From the NCBI RefSeq assembly GCF_010448835.1, contig NZ_CP048409.1, positions 4,629,501-4,693,500 on the forward strand: a DNA stretch of 64,000 nt, in the 5' to 3' direction. Shown in pieces: positions 1-8,477 of this stretch (position 1 is its first letter; each line of letters opens with the position of its first letter). The DNA comes from Draconibacterium halophilum (GTDB lineage: Bacteria > Bacteroidota > Bacteroidia > Bacteroidales > Prolixibacteraceae). The notes under the pieces were generated by a model. The model was not told the DNA's origin and ran no database searches. It was given only the letters and a program-made list of their open reading frames with translations. A program made the position numbers and the translations under genes.

Positions 1-152
1 GTGAACTCATCACCTTTTATTGAACCGAGAATTATTTCGTTATTGGGCTGGTTGCTTATTTTAATAGTGACATTGTGCGACTGAGCCGACACATTGAAGG
101 CAAGAATTACAACCAAGAATAAACCTGAGCATATAAATTTCAATCCTTTCAT
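1..152 (-). CDS. secreted protein, N-terminal fragment (cut by window start)
   Basis: Reading the minus strand from an ATG at 150-152 gives an open frame to the window edge, about 50 residues. It starts with a lysine-containing n-region, a hydrophobic core (LFLVVILAF) and an AQ signal-peptidase I site typical of Bacteroidota, followed by SHNVTIKISNQPNNEIILGS. That mature start resembles the N-terminal domain of Bacteroidota periplasmic thioredoxin-like (DUF4369/TlpA) proteins, but too little is present to decide. Carried by the same strand as carB downstream of it in the genome, but separated from it by the carB terminator. Confidence 0.6.
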   Translation of the reverse strand, partial: MKGLKFICSGLFLVVILAFNVSAQSHNVTIKISNQPNNEIILGSIKGDEF

Positions 153-310
153 TTTATTGGCATTTATGAACTACAAAGTTAACGAATGAATTTATTCATA
201 ATAATTTTATTCCAGAAGAAAGTTCTGCACTTCCTTCAATTTTAATCCTCAAGTCCAAATCCTTTTAAATCGAATACTACCCCCGAAAAAACAAGTCATT
301 TATAAAACAA

Positions 311-339
311 AAAAGCTCCGACCAACGGCCAGAGCTTTT
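311..339 (-). terminator. intrinsic terminator after carB
   Basis: AAAAGCTC (311-318) and GAGCTTTT (332-339) form an 8-bp stem around a GC-rich loop. The A/T tails on both sides give a U-run in either direction. It lies 22 nt past the carB stop and so probably ends the carAB transcript. Confidence 0.7.
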
Positions 340-361
340 CAATTATTAAAAAATATGTTTT

Positions 362-3300
362 CTACTCTTTGTATTCGTCCCAACTCATTACTTTAATATC
401 CTCAAGCTTGTATTTGCAAATTCCGGAAAGAAATGCACTGGCCACACGGGCATTGGTAATTAGCGGAATGTTATAATCGATTGAACTACGACGGATCTGG
501 TAACCATTTTTCAACTCGCGGTTGGTATGGTTTTTCGGAATGTTAACCACCAGATCAATCTTCTTATTTTTTATCATCTCAATCGAATTTGGCGACTGAT
601 CTTCTTCATCTGGCCAATGCACCAATGTATTTTCAACGCCATTCTCGCGGAAAAACTTATGCGTTCCTTCCGTAGCAAATATATTATAGCCTTTTCCAAT
701 CAGCAGTTTTGCACTGTTTAGTAACTCCACTTTGCCGCGCGACGGACCCGATGAAATAAGGATGTTCTTTTTGGGAAAGTTGTAACCAACAGACATCATT
801 GCTTTTATAATGGCTTCGTAATAGGTTTCGCCAATACAACCAACCTCTCCGGTCGACGACATGTCAACGCCCAAAACAGGGTCGGCTTTCAGTAATCGGG
901 CGAACGAGAACTGCGGTGCTTTTACGCCTACATAATCCAGTTCGAACAACGACTTGTCTGGTTTCGGAACATCTATCCCGAGCATTACTTTTGTGGCAAT
1001 TTCAATCAGGTTAAGTTTCATCACCTTCGAAACAAACGGGAAACTTCGCGAGGCACGCAGGTTACACTCAATAACTTTTATATCGTTATCTTTTGCCAGG
1101 AACTGCATATTAAAAGGCCCGGTAATCTCCAGTCCTTTTGCAATCTCACGTGCAATTTTCTTTACCCTGCGAATGGTTTCAACATACAGCTTTTGTGGCG
1201 GAAAAACAATGGTAGCATCGCCCGAGTGAACTCCTGCAAATTCCACATGTTCGGAAATAGCATAAGCAACCATTTCTCCTTTATTGGCCACTGCATCAAC
1301 TTCAATCTCTTTCGCCTGCTCGATAAACTCGGTAACAACTACCGGATGTTCCTTCGAAACATTAGTCGCCATCTGAAGGAAATGCTCTAATTGGTCAGGG
1401 TTGGAAACGACATTCATTGCCGCACCCGAGAGTACGTATGATGGACGAATCAACAATGGATAACCTACCTCATCAACAAACTTATGAATTTCTTCAATGG
1501 TAGACAGGCGTGCCCAACGTGGCTGATCTACTCCCAGCTTGTCGAGCAGCGAAGAGAATTTCTCGCGGTCTTCGGCATTGTCAATCTTTTTGGCTGATGT
1601 ACCAAGGATCGGAACATTCTGTCCATCCAGCTTCATCGCCAGGTTATTTGGAATCTGACCACCCATTGAAACCACAACACCATGCGGATTCTCCAGATCA
1701 TATACATCCATTACGCGCTCAAAAGTCAACTCATCAAAATAAAGTCTGTCGCAGGTATCGTAATCCGTACTCACCGTTTCCGGGTTGTAATTGATCATTA
1801 CCGAACGGTAGCCCTGCTCTTTAATCGTTTTAATAGTATTTACGCTACACCAGTCAAATTCTACCGAACTACCAATTCGATAAGCTCCGGATCCGAGTAC
1901 TATAACTGACTTGTGATCTCCCAAATACTCGACATCATTCTCCGTGCCGCTATGTGTAAGATACAGGTAATTGGTCTGCGCCGGATATTCTCCTGCCAGC
2001 GTATCAATTTGTTTTACTACGGGTACAATACCGTTAGCTTTTCTGAATTCTCTAACTTTCAGAATGTCTTCATTAATATTTACATTCTTACTGTTCAGCA
2101 CCAAACGTGCAATCTGAAAATCGGAATAACCGGCCTGTTTTGATGCTTTCAACAGCGGAATTGGTAATTTCTCCAGCTCCTTAAAATTCTGTAATTCCAA
2201 TTTTATCTTGTGAATATTATTCAGCTTTTGTAAAAACCATCGATCGATTTTTGTTTTGTCATGAATCTGATCAATGGAGTAATTTTTATTAAAAGCCTCG
2301 GCAATGGCAAATATTCGTCGGTCGGTAGGATTTGACAACTCTTCTTCAATCCCCTCTATTGTAATCTCCTCGTTGTTGGCCACAAAACCGTGCATTCCCA
2401 AACCAACCATTCGTATTCCTTTCTGTATAGCCTCTTCAAAAGTTCGTCCGATGGCCATAATCTCGCCAACCGATTTCATCGAACTTCCAATAGTTTTCGA
2501 AACGCCAACGAATTTGCTCAAATCCCAACGTGGAATCTTTACTACACAGTAGTCGAGCGCAGGTTCGAAACAAGCTGTTGTTACTTTGGTAACTGAGTTT
2601 TTTAGTTCGTGCAAACCATAACCCAAACCCAATTTTGCTGCAACAAATGCCAACGGATAACCTGTCGCTTTTGATGCCAGTGCTGACGAACGCGATAAGC
2701 GTGCATTTACCTCAATTACACGGTAATCTTCCGAGTAAGGATCGAGTGCAAACTGTACGTTACACTCACCAATCACACCTACTCTACGAATAATTTTTAT
2801 CGAAATCTCACGTAGTTTATGGTATTCTGAGTTAGATAATGTTTGCGATGGAGCCACAACAATACTCTCACCGGTGTGAATTCCCAGCGGGTCGAAGTTC
2901 TCCATATTACAAACGGTAATACAGTTGTCGTGCTTATCGCGCACCACTTCGTACTCCACCTCTTTCCATCCTTTAATCGATTCTTCAACCAGAATTTGCG
3001 GTGAGTAAGAAAATGCACTTCCGGCCAGTGCTTCCAGTTCTTCTTCGTTTTCGCAGAAGCCAGATCCTAAACCACCCAGTGTGTAGGCAGCACGGATAAT
3101 AATTGGAAACCCAACCTCTTTGGCTGCTGCTTTCGCCTCAGCCATATTTGCAGCAGCAATACTTTTTGGCGTTTTCACACCAATTTCTGCCAGCATGTTC
3201 GAAAAAATATCGCGATCTTCGGTATCAATAATCGACTGAACCGGCGTACCAACTACTTCAACATTATATTTTTCGAGCACTCCCGTTTCGTATAGTGCAA

Positions 3301-3595
3301 CCCCGCAGTTTAGTGCGGTTTGCCCTCCAAAAGCCAGAAGTATTCCCTGTGGTTTTTCTTTTTTAATTACCTCTTCAACAAAATGAGGCGTAACAGGCAA
3401 AAAGTAAATTTTGTCTGCAATGTCATCGGATGTCTGAATAGTTGCAATATTCGGATTAATAAGAACCGTTTCAACACCTTCTTCTTTCAACGCTTTTAGT
3501 GCCTGCGAACCGGAATAATCGAACTCACCGGCCTCTCCAATTTTAAGTGCTCCCGAACCAAGAACAATTGCTTTTTTAATATGTGTTTCTATCAT
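362..3595 (-). CDS. carB: carbamoyl-phosphate synthase large subunit
   Basis: 1077 residues, the normal length. CarB uses ammonia passed from CarA, bicarbonate and two ATP to make carbamoyl phosphate for arginine and pyrimidines. Seen: two homologous halves, each opening with a preATP-grasp motif (VLGSGALKIGEAGEFDYSG near residue 11 and VLGSGAYRIGSSVEFDW near 560), followed by ATP-grasp domains (about 130-330 and 670-870), and a C-terminal MGS-like regulatory domain (about 940-1077) starting ILISSGPSRGKVELL. It lies 112 nt downstream of carA in the same orientation, so the two form an operon in the order carA-carB. Confidence 0.98.
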   Translation of the reverse strand: MIETHIKKAIVLGSGALKIGEAGEFDYSGSQALKALKEEGVETVLINPNIATIQTSDDIADKIYFLPVTPHFVEEVIKKEKPQGILLAFGGQTALNCGVALYETGVLEKYNVEVVGTPVQSIIDTEDRDIFSNMLAEIGVKTPKSIAAANMAEAKAAAKEVGFPIIIRAAYTLGGLGSGFCENEEELEALAGSAFSYSPQILVEESIKGWKEVEYEVVRDKHDNCITVCNMENFDPLGIHTGESIVVAPSQTLSNSEYHKLREISIKIIRRVGVIGECNVQFALDPYSEDYRVIEVNARLSRSSALASKATGYPLAFVAAKLGLGYGLHELKNSVTKVTTACFEPALDYCVVKIPRWDLSKFVGVSKTIGSSMKSVGEIMAIGRTFEEAIQKGIRMVGLGMHGFVANNEEITIEGIEEELSNPTDRRIFAIAEAFNKNYSIDQIHDKTKIDRWFLQKLNNIHKIKLELQNFKELEKLPIPLLKASKQAGYSDFQIARLVLNSKNVNINEDILKVREFRKANGIVPVVKQIDTLAGEYPAQTNYLYLTHSGTENDVEYLGDHKSVIVLGSGAYRIGSSVEFDWCSVNTIKTIKEQGYRSVMINYNPETVSTDYDTCDRLYFDELTFERVMDVYDLENPHGVVVSMGGQIPNNLAMKLDGQNVPILGTSAKKIDNAEDREKFSSLLDKLGVDQPRWARLSTIEEIHKFVDEVGYPLLIRPSYVLSGAAMNVVSNPDQLEHFLQMATNVSKEHPVVVTEFIEQAKEIEVDAVANKGEMVAYAISEHVEFAGVHSGDATIVFPPQKLYVETIRRVKKIAREIAKGLEITGPFNMQFLAKDNDIKVIECNLRASRSFPFVSKVMKLNLIEIATKVMLGIDVPKPDKSLFELDYVGVKAPQFSFARLLKADPVLGVDMSSTGEVGCIGETYYEAIIKAMMSVGYNFPKKNILISSGPSRGKVELLNSAKLLIGKGYNIFATEGTHKFFRENGVENTLVHWPDEEDQSPNSIEMIKNKKIDLVVNIPKNHTNRELKNGYQIRRSSIDYNIPLITNARVASAFLSGICKYKLEDIKVMSWDEYKE

Positions 3596-3662
3596 GATAT
3601 TTTTTTGAATTTCGAATAATGATTAAAGATTAATGATTTCCTGATCTGTTCATTTTGAATGT

Positions 3663-3690
3663 CCTTCGCAAATCTGAAATCGTTAATCGT
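3663..3690 (-). repeat. heptameric leader repeat before carB
   Basis: On the minus strand four 7-nt units run ACGATTA, ACGATTT, CAGATTT, GCGAAGG. They sit in the carA-carB spacer. This is a diverged member of the 7-nt periodic arrays found before several other start codons in this window (see argD, argF', hisIE, argH, gmk). Confidence 0.4.
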
Positions 3691-3707
3691 CATTCTGCGG
3701 TTCAATC

Positions 3708-4787
3708 CTACTTCTTGCTCTCTTCGATACTTTTAATGAATTCATCAAATAAAAACTCAGTATCTACCGGGCCACTCCATGCTTCCGGGTGAAACTGCGT
3801 CGAAAAGAACGGCTTTGTTTTGTGCCTGATTCCTTCGTTGGTTCCATCGTTCACATTCGTAAATAACGGTTCCCAGTCGCTAGGCAAAGTGTCGGTTGCT
3901 ACCGCAAAACCATGGTTCTGCGAAGTGATGTAACATTTATTTGTTCCTTCTAACAATACCGGCTGGTTGTGACTGCGGTGACCAAATTTCAATTTATAAG
4001 TCTCGGCTCCGGCGGCACGTGCCAACAACTGGTTACCCAGGCAAATTCCCATAATTGGCTTTTCAGTTCCCATTACATTTTTAATGTATTCAACTGTTAC
4101 ATCGCACTTGGCCGGGTCGCCCGGTCCGTTCGAGATAAACAATCCGTCAAACTCTTCTTTGGTATAATCGTAATCCCATGGCACGCGAATAACAGTTGCT
4201 CCACGCCTAAGCAAACAACGAAGAATGTTGTTTTTTACGCCGCAGTCTACCAGTACCACTTTGTGTTCTCCGTCTCCGTAAACCTCACGCTCCTTGCAAC
4301 TTGCAACCGCTACCAGGTTTTCTTTATTCGGATCGTAAAAGTCAATTTCATCTTCAAATTCGATCTTACCTAACATCGAACCTTTCTCACGTAAAATTTT
4401 TGTTAAGGCTCTCGTATCAATATCAAACAACCCCGGCACATTGTGTTCTTTTAGCCAGTCGCTCAAACTTTTTTCTGCGTTCCAGTGGCTAAATTCAAAT
4501 GAATAATCTGAGATTATCAGGCCGGAAATGTGCATTTTGTGCGATTCGTAATGCTTGTGAATACCGTTCTCTTTTTTGTTAAATGGAACGCCATAGTTTC
4601 CAATCATTGGATAGGTAGAAACCAAGATCTGCCCCGTGTACGATGGGTCAGTCAAACTCTCCGGATACCCCGTCATTGCTGTATAAAAAACTACCTCTCC
4701 GGCAACCGCTTTTTCGCTTCCGAACGATTTTCCGATAAAAACGGTACCGTCTTCAAGAGTTAATTTTGCCTGTTTTACTTTGTACAT
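3708..4787 (-). CDS. carA: carbamoyl-phosphate synthase small (glutaminase) subunit
   Basis: 359 residues. Class I glutamine amidotransferase that releases ammonia from glutamine for CarB. Seen: the N-terminal CPSase small-chain domain with FYTAMTGYPESLTDPSY, and a C-terminal GATase domain with the nucleophile elbow GICLGNQLLA and the catalytic His-Glu in QFHPEAW. First gene of the carAB operon. It is divergent from argR, with an ARG-box-like site and a terminator-like hairpin in its roughly 130-nt leader, so regulation by arginine is likely. Confidence 0.98.
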   Translation of the reverse strand: MYKVKQAKLTLEDGTVFIGKSFGSEKAVAGEVVFYTAMTGYPESLTDPSYTGQILVSTYPMIGNYGVPFNKKENGIHKHYESHKMHISGLIISDYSFEFSHWNAEKSLSDWLKEHNVPGLFDIDTRALTKILREKGSMLGKIEFEDEIDFYDPNKENLVAVASCKEREVYGDGEHKVVLVDCGVKNNILRCLLRRGATVIRVPWDYDYTKEEFDGLFISNGPGDPAKCDVTVEYIKNVMGTEKPIMGICLGNQLLARAAGAETYKLKFGHRSHNQPVLLEGTNKCYITSQNHGFAVATDTLPSDWEPLFTNVNDGTNEGIRHKTKPFFSTQFHPEAWSGPVDTEFLFDEFIKSIEESKK

Positions 4788-4809
4788 ATTCCGATTTAAT
4801 AATTAAAAA

Positions 4810-4844
4810 AAATGCGTTTGCCCTAAAATAGTTCAAACGCATTT
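4810..4844 (-). terminator. terminator-like hairpin in the carA leader (possible attenuator)
   Basis: On the minus strand AAATGCGTTTG (4844-4834) pairs perfectly with CAAACGCATTT (4820-4810) over 11 bp with a 13-nt loop, followed directly by a run of at least eight T. It ends 23 nt before the carA ATG. No minus-strand gene lies between it and argR, which points the other way, so it is inside the carA leader rather than at the end of another gene. Confidence 0.65.
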
Positions 4845-4901
4845 CAGTTATTCTTTATACTTATTTTCAAATACACTTTCTCAGCCATAATGTTAAGAAC
4901 A

Positions 4902-4933
4902 TGAACTTAAAGTCATTTTCCGATGCAAAAATA
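4902..4933 (-). promoter_or_regulatory. carA promoter (-7) and ARG-box-like operator
   Basis: Minus strand: TATTTTTG (4933-4926) matches the Bacteroidota -7 consensus TAnnTTTG exactly. Ten nt further on, TGACTTTAAGTTCA (4915-4902) matches the ArgR box TGAATwwwwATTCA at 12 of 14 positions. The box would cover the first transcribed bases. No clear TTG at -33 was seen. Confidence 0.6.
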
Positions 4934-4976
4934 GAAAATATTCTGAATTTCTTACCCATAGTTTTATAAGAATGTA

Positions 4977-5007
4977 TATTTTTGCATTACAAATGAATAT
5001 TTATTCA
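4977..5007 (+). promoter_or_regulatory. argR promoter (-7) and ARG box
   Basis: TATTTTTG (4977-4984) is a perfect -7 element. TGAATATTTATTCA (4994-5007) is a perfect ArgR box (TGAATwwwwATTCA) ending directly before the ATG at 5008. The spacing between -7 and box is 9 nt, almost the same as in the divergent carA promoter. Autoregulation by ArgR is inferred. Confidence 0.7.
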
Positions 5008-5493
5008 ATGAAGAATAAAGTACAACGACAACTGGAAATACGCAAAATAATCCACCGAGGCAGCGTGCACAGCCAAGATGAGTTATTGGTTGAACTAAAA
5101 CGTCGCGGATACGAGCTGACACAAGCTACCCTGTCGCGCGATTTAAAGGTTCTGCAGGTTGCAAAAGTTCCGCATCCGGCAAAAGGATATGTTTATACGA
5201 TTCCTGAAAATGGCCAATTGGAGAAGGCAAATTCAGAGCACAGAAACAGGATAAATTACCTGGCTGATGGATTTAAGGATATACAGTTCTCGGGCAACCT
5301 GGCCGTTATAAGGACAGTGCCAGGATACGCCAACAGTATTGCCGCAGTAATTGATGCGACGAGCCCATGGGAAATTTTGGGGACAGTAGCCGGAGATGAT
5401 ACTATATTAATAATACAACGGGAAGGAATATCGAAAAATGATTTGACTGAGGCATTAATAAAAATTCTGCCAAAGCTAAACGACAAATTGTAG
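5008..5493 (+). CDS. argR: arginine repressor ArgR
   Basis: 161 residues from the ATG at 5008. Upstream in-frame ATGs at 4972 and 4993 lie in the promoter and the ARG box and so are unlikely starts. Seen: an N-terminal winged-helix domain with the recognition motif TQATLSRDLK, and a C-terminal oligomerisation/arginine-binding domain ending in GTVAGDDTILII, the usual ArgR signature. It heads the arginine/proline/histidine block and faces carA. Arginine-bound hexamers would repress from the two ARG boxes in the 185-nt intergenic region. Confidence 0.95.
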   Translation: MKNKVQRQLEIRKIIHRGSVHSQDELLVELKRRGYELTQATLSRDLKVLQVAKVPHPAKGYVYTIPENGQLEKANSEHRNRINYLADGFKDIQFSGNLAVIRTVPGYANSIAAVIDATSPWEILGTVAGDDTILIIQREGISKNDLTEALIKILPKLNDKL

Positions 5494-5502
5494 TTCGAAA
5501 AG

Positions 5503-6162
5503 ATGAAGCGATTAAAAGACATAGAAGTAACTATTGCCAACGAAAAACACCTGAAGTTTATCGATGCAATTAATGATGCCATCGACAGTGCTTCGCAACA
5601 GCGCGGAACAGGTATTGCACGTCGGTCTTATGAATACCTTTCTTCAAAAATGAAGGAGGGAAAAGCAATTATTGCACTTGATGAAGAAAACTTTGCAGGA
5701 TTTTGTTACGTAGAAACCTGGCAGGAAAAAGGCTTTGTTGCTAACTCGGGACTAATTGTTGCCGAAGGATACCGTGGTCTTGGATTAGCAAAAGCCATTA
5801 AGAAGAAAGCATTTGAGCTGTCGCGCAAAAAATATCCAAACTCAAAAATATTTGGTTTAACCACAGGTTTGGCCGTAATGAAAATCAACCACGAGTTGGG
5901 ATATCGCCCGGTAACATTTTCGGAGTTAACATTAGACGACCAATTTTGGAAAGGCTGCGAGGGTTGTGTTAATCACGACATTTTAGAGCGTACGGGAAGA
6001 ACAAAATGCCTGTGCACCGGAATGTTATACGATCCAGCCTGGGAGAAACCATCTTACGCTAACGGAAACGGAATTAGAAAACGTAGCTTGCTCGATCTTC
6101 TGCCAAAACGATTTGCGGGTGTTGCAAAAAAGAAAAACAATCAATCAGATAATAAAAAGTAG
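5503..6162 (+). CDS. GNAT acyltransferase, likely N-acylglutamate synthase of the arginine pathway
   Basis: 219 residues, 9 nt after argR. Seen: a GNAT fold with the acyl-CoA-binding motif A region YRGLGLAKAIKKKAFEL around residue 90, and a Cys-rich C-terminal part (GCEGCVNHDILERTGRTKC). Conserved next to argR and argG in Bacteroidota. There it is thought to supply the first N-acylation of glutamate in place of a classical ArgA. Given the succinyl-type carbamoyltransferase downstream, the acyl donor may be succinyl-CoA rather than acetyl-CoA; that is an inference. The last 20 or so residues are Lys/Asn-rich and probably disordered. Confidence 0.8.
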   Translation: MKRLKDIEVTIANEKHLKFIDAINDAIDSASQQRGTGIARRSYEYLSSKMKEGKAIIALDEENFAGFCYVETWQEKGFVANSGLIVAEGYRGLGLAKAIKKKAFELSRKKYPNSKIFGLTTGLAVMKINHELGYRPVTFSELTLDDQFWKGCEGCVNHDILERTGRTKCLCTGMLYDPAWEKPSYANGNGIRKRSLLDLLPKRFAGVAKKKNNQSDNKK

Positions 6163-6229
6163 AGCGGCGGCTCGCTATTCGGCGGACAGCTACAGACTTA
6201 AGTTGAATAACAAACGCCGTCGCTCTTTT
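6161..6229 (+). terminator. terminator-like hairpin between GNAT gene and argG
   Basis: AGAGCGGCGGC (6161-6171) pairs with GCCGTCGCTCT (6216-6226) over 11 bp with one G-U, followed by TTTT. The 44-nt loop holds a 17-mer, GACAGCTACAGACTTAA (6185-6201), that recurs exactly at 18655-18671. It overlaps the GNAT stop codon and ends 15 nt before argG, so it could reduce read-through into argG. Confidence 0.5.
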
Positions 6230-6243
6230 AAAGATATTGAGAC

Positions 6244-7437
6244 ATGAGTAAAAAATTGGTACTGGCATTTAGCGGAGGTTTAGACACATCGTTTTGTGTA
6301 AAATACCTGAAGGAAGAAAAAGGTTACGATGTGTACACAGCGATTGCCAACACGGGCGGATTCTCTGACGAAGAATTAAAAGTCATTGAGGAACGCGCGT
6401 TGGCGCTGGGCGCAGTTGAGCACATTACACTCGATGTGACCAACGAGTATTACGAAAAATGTATCCGCTACATGGTTTTTGGGAATGTTCTACGTAATAA
6501 TACGTACCCTATTTCGGTAAGCTCCGAAAGAGCGTTTCAGGCAATTGCTATTATTGAGTATGCCAAAGAAATTGATGCAAAATACATTGCTCACGGAAGT
6601 ACCGGCGCCGGAAACGATCAGATTCGTTTCGACCTTACTTTCCAGGTGTTGGCTCCTGAGATCGAGATCATCACGCCTACCCGCGACATGTTGCTTACTC
6701 GTCAGTACGAAATTGATTACCTTAAAAAATACGGTTTCGAAGCCGATTTCTCGAAAATGGAATACTCCATTAATCAGGGACTTTGGGGAACAAGCGTTGG
6801 TGGAAAAGAGACATTGACCACTAACAAAAATCTTCCTGAAGAAGCTTATCCTAGTCAATTAGAAACTACCGGTGAAAAAACTATTGAACTTGGTTTTGAA
6901 AAAGGCGAGCTGATTTCGCTCGACGGTGAATTTTATGAAAACGGCGCGGATGTAATTCGCGCACTGGAAGGCGTTGCGTCGAAATATGCCATTGGCCGCG
7001 ACACACATGTTGGTGATACTATTATTGGTATTAAAGGCCGCGTTGGTTTTGAGGCTGCCGCACCGCTGATTACCATTAAAGCACACCACCTGCTGGAAAA
7101 ACATACGCTTACCAAATGGCAATCGTACTGGAAAGAGCAGCTGGGCAATTGGTATGGAATGTTCTTACACGAAGCCATGTATCAGGAGCCGGTAATGCGC
7201 AACATTGAAGATTTCCTGGAATCAACACAGGAAAATGTAACCGGAAAAGTGATCGTAAAACTGAGACCTTACAATTTCGAGTTAGTAGGAATTGAATCGG
7301 AGCACGACTTAATGAATTCAGGATTTGGCCAGTATGGCGAAACTGTTGAAGAATGGACTGCCGACGATGTTAAAGGATTTACCAAAATCTTATCGAACTC
7401 ACTAAAAATCTACAATAAAGTAAACGGAAATTTATAG
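6244..7437 (+). CDS. argG: argininosuccinate synthase
   Basis: 397 residues. Joins citrulline and aspartate using ATP. Seen: the N-type ATP pyrophosphatase P-loop AFSGGLDTSFCVKYL at residues 7-21, HGSTGAGNDQIRF near residue 118, and the C-terminal helix involved in tetramer formation. It is followed with a 1-nt spacer by argC (TAG-G-ATG), so the two are translationally close. Full length, no lesions. Confidence 0.97.
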   Translation: MSKKLVLAFSGGLDTSFCVKYLKEEKGYDVYTAIANTGGFSDEELKVIEERALALGAVEHITLDVTNEYYEKCIRYMVFGNVLRNNTYPISVSSERAFQAIAIIEYAKEIDAKYIAHGSTGAGNDQIRFDLTFQVLAPEIEIITPTRDMLLTRQYEIDYLKKYGFEADFSKMEYSINQGLWGTSVGGKETLTTNKNLPEEAYPSQLETTGEKTIELGFEKGELISLDGEFYENGADVIRALEGVASKYAIGRDTHVGDTIIGIKGRVGFEAAAPLITIKAHHLLEKHTLTKWQSYWKEQLGNWYGMFLHEAMYQEPVMRNIEDFLESTQENVTGKVIVKLRPYNFELVGIESEHDLMNSGFGQYGETVEEWTADDVKGFTKILSNSLKIYNKVNGNL

Positions 7438-7438
7438 G

Positions 7439-8407
7439 ATGATTAAAGTTGGAATTATAGGAGGAGCCGGATACACTGCCGGAGAGCTGTTAAGAATTTT
7501 ATTAAATCATCCGCAAGCAGAAATTGGTTTTGTGCAAAGCACCAGCAATGCCGGCAACCTGATTTCGGATGTACACATTGATTTGCTGGGTGAAACCGAA
7601 ATCAAATTTACCGACCAAATGCCTTTTGATGAAGTGGATGTTATTTTCCTTTGCATGGGGCATGGCAAGTCGATCGAATTCATGGAGAAAAATACTTTCC
7701 CGAAATACTTAAAAATTATCGACTTAAGCCACGACTACCGGCTTAAAAGAGAAGGCAACGACTTTGTTTATGGTTTGCCTGAATTAAATCGGGAAGAAAT
7801 TGAGTCATCAGAACGAATTGCCAATCCGGGTTGTTTTGCTACCGGAATTCAGCTAGCACTTTTGCCACTTGCAGCCAACGATATGTTGCAGGACGAGATT
7901 CATGTGCAAGCCATTACCGGATCAACCGGTGCCGGACAAAAACCAACCGCAACCTCGCATTTCAGCTGGAGAAGCAGCAATGTTTCGGCTTATAAAATTT
8001 TCGAGCATCAGCACGAAGGCGAGATCATCCAAAGCCTTACGCAATTGCAGCCGGGATTTGAAAAGGATTTCAATTTTGTACCGATTCGCGGAAACCATAC
8101 ACGGGGTATATTTGTAGCTTGTTATACAAAATTTGATGGCTCGCTTGAAGAAGCCAATGAAATTTACAAGGATTACTATGCCGATCATCCATTCGTTTTT
8201 ATCACGGATAAAAATCCGGGCGTAAAACAGGTAGTAAATACCAACAAAGGCGTAATATATTTGGAAAAACACGGTAACAAACTGGTAATAATCAGCTTAA
8301 CCGACAATTTAATAAAAGGCGCATCCGGACAAGCAGTTCAGAATATGAACCTGATGTTTGGCCTGGATGAAAAAACCGGACTAAGTTTAAAACCGGTAGC
8401 TTTTTAA
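7439..8407 (+). CDS. argC: N-acetyl(succinyl)-gamma-glutamyl-phosphate reductase
   Basis: 322 residues. NADPH-dependent reduction of N-acylglutamyl phosphate to the semialdehyde. Seen: Rossmann start KVGIIGGAGYTAGELLRIL, the catalytic Cys in NPGCFATGIQLALLPL, and HTRGIFVACY near the C-terminus. It begins 1 nt after argG. The acyl group in this organism is probably succinyl, see argF'. Confidence 0.96.
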   Translation: MIKVGIIGGAGYTAGELLRILLNHPQAEIGFVQSTSNAGNLISDVHIDLLGETEIKFTDQMPFDEVDVIFLCMGHGKSIEFMEKNTFPKYLKIIDLSHDYRLKREGNDFVYGLPELNREEIESSERIANPGCFATGIQLALLPLAANDMLQDEIHVQAITGSTGAGQKPTATSHFSWRSSNVSAYKIFEHQHEGEIIQSLTQLQPGFEKDFNFVPIRGNHTRGIFVACYTKFDGSLEEANEIYKDYYADHPFVFITDKNPGVKQVVNTNKGVIYLEKHGNKLVIISLTDNLIKGASGQAVQNMNLMFGLDEKTGLSLKPVAF

Positions 8408-8440
8408 AAGGAAAAAGTAGAACAAAAAAACAAAGGAACG

Positions 8441-8470
8441 ACTTCTGACTCCGGTCTTCGGTCTTCCGAC
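8441..8470 (+). repeat. heptameric leader repeat before argD
   Basis: Four 7-nt units in phase: ACTTCTG, ACTCCGG, TCTTCGG, TCTTCCG. They end about 8 nt before the argD ATG and are on the coding strand. The same period and the nCTTnnn core recur before argF', hisIE, argH and, in AT-rich form, gmk. Confidence 0.55.
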
Positions 8471-8477
8471 ATAGAAT

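Noticed and set aside
4972..5007. Upstream ATG start of argR
   Set aside because: The extension would be encoded by the -7 element and the ARG box; the ATG at 5008 matches the family N-terminus.
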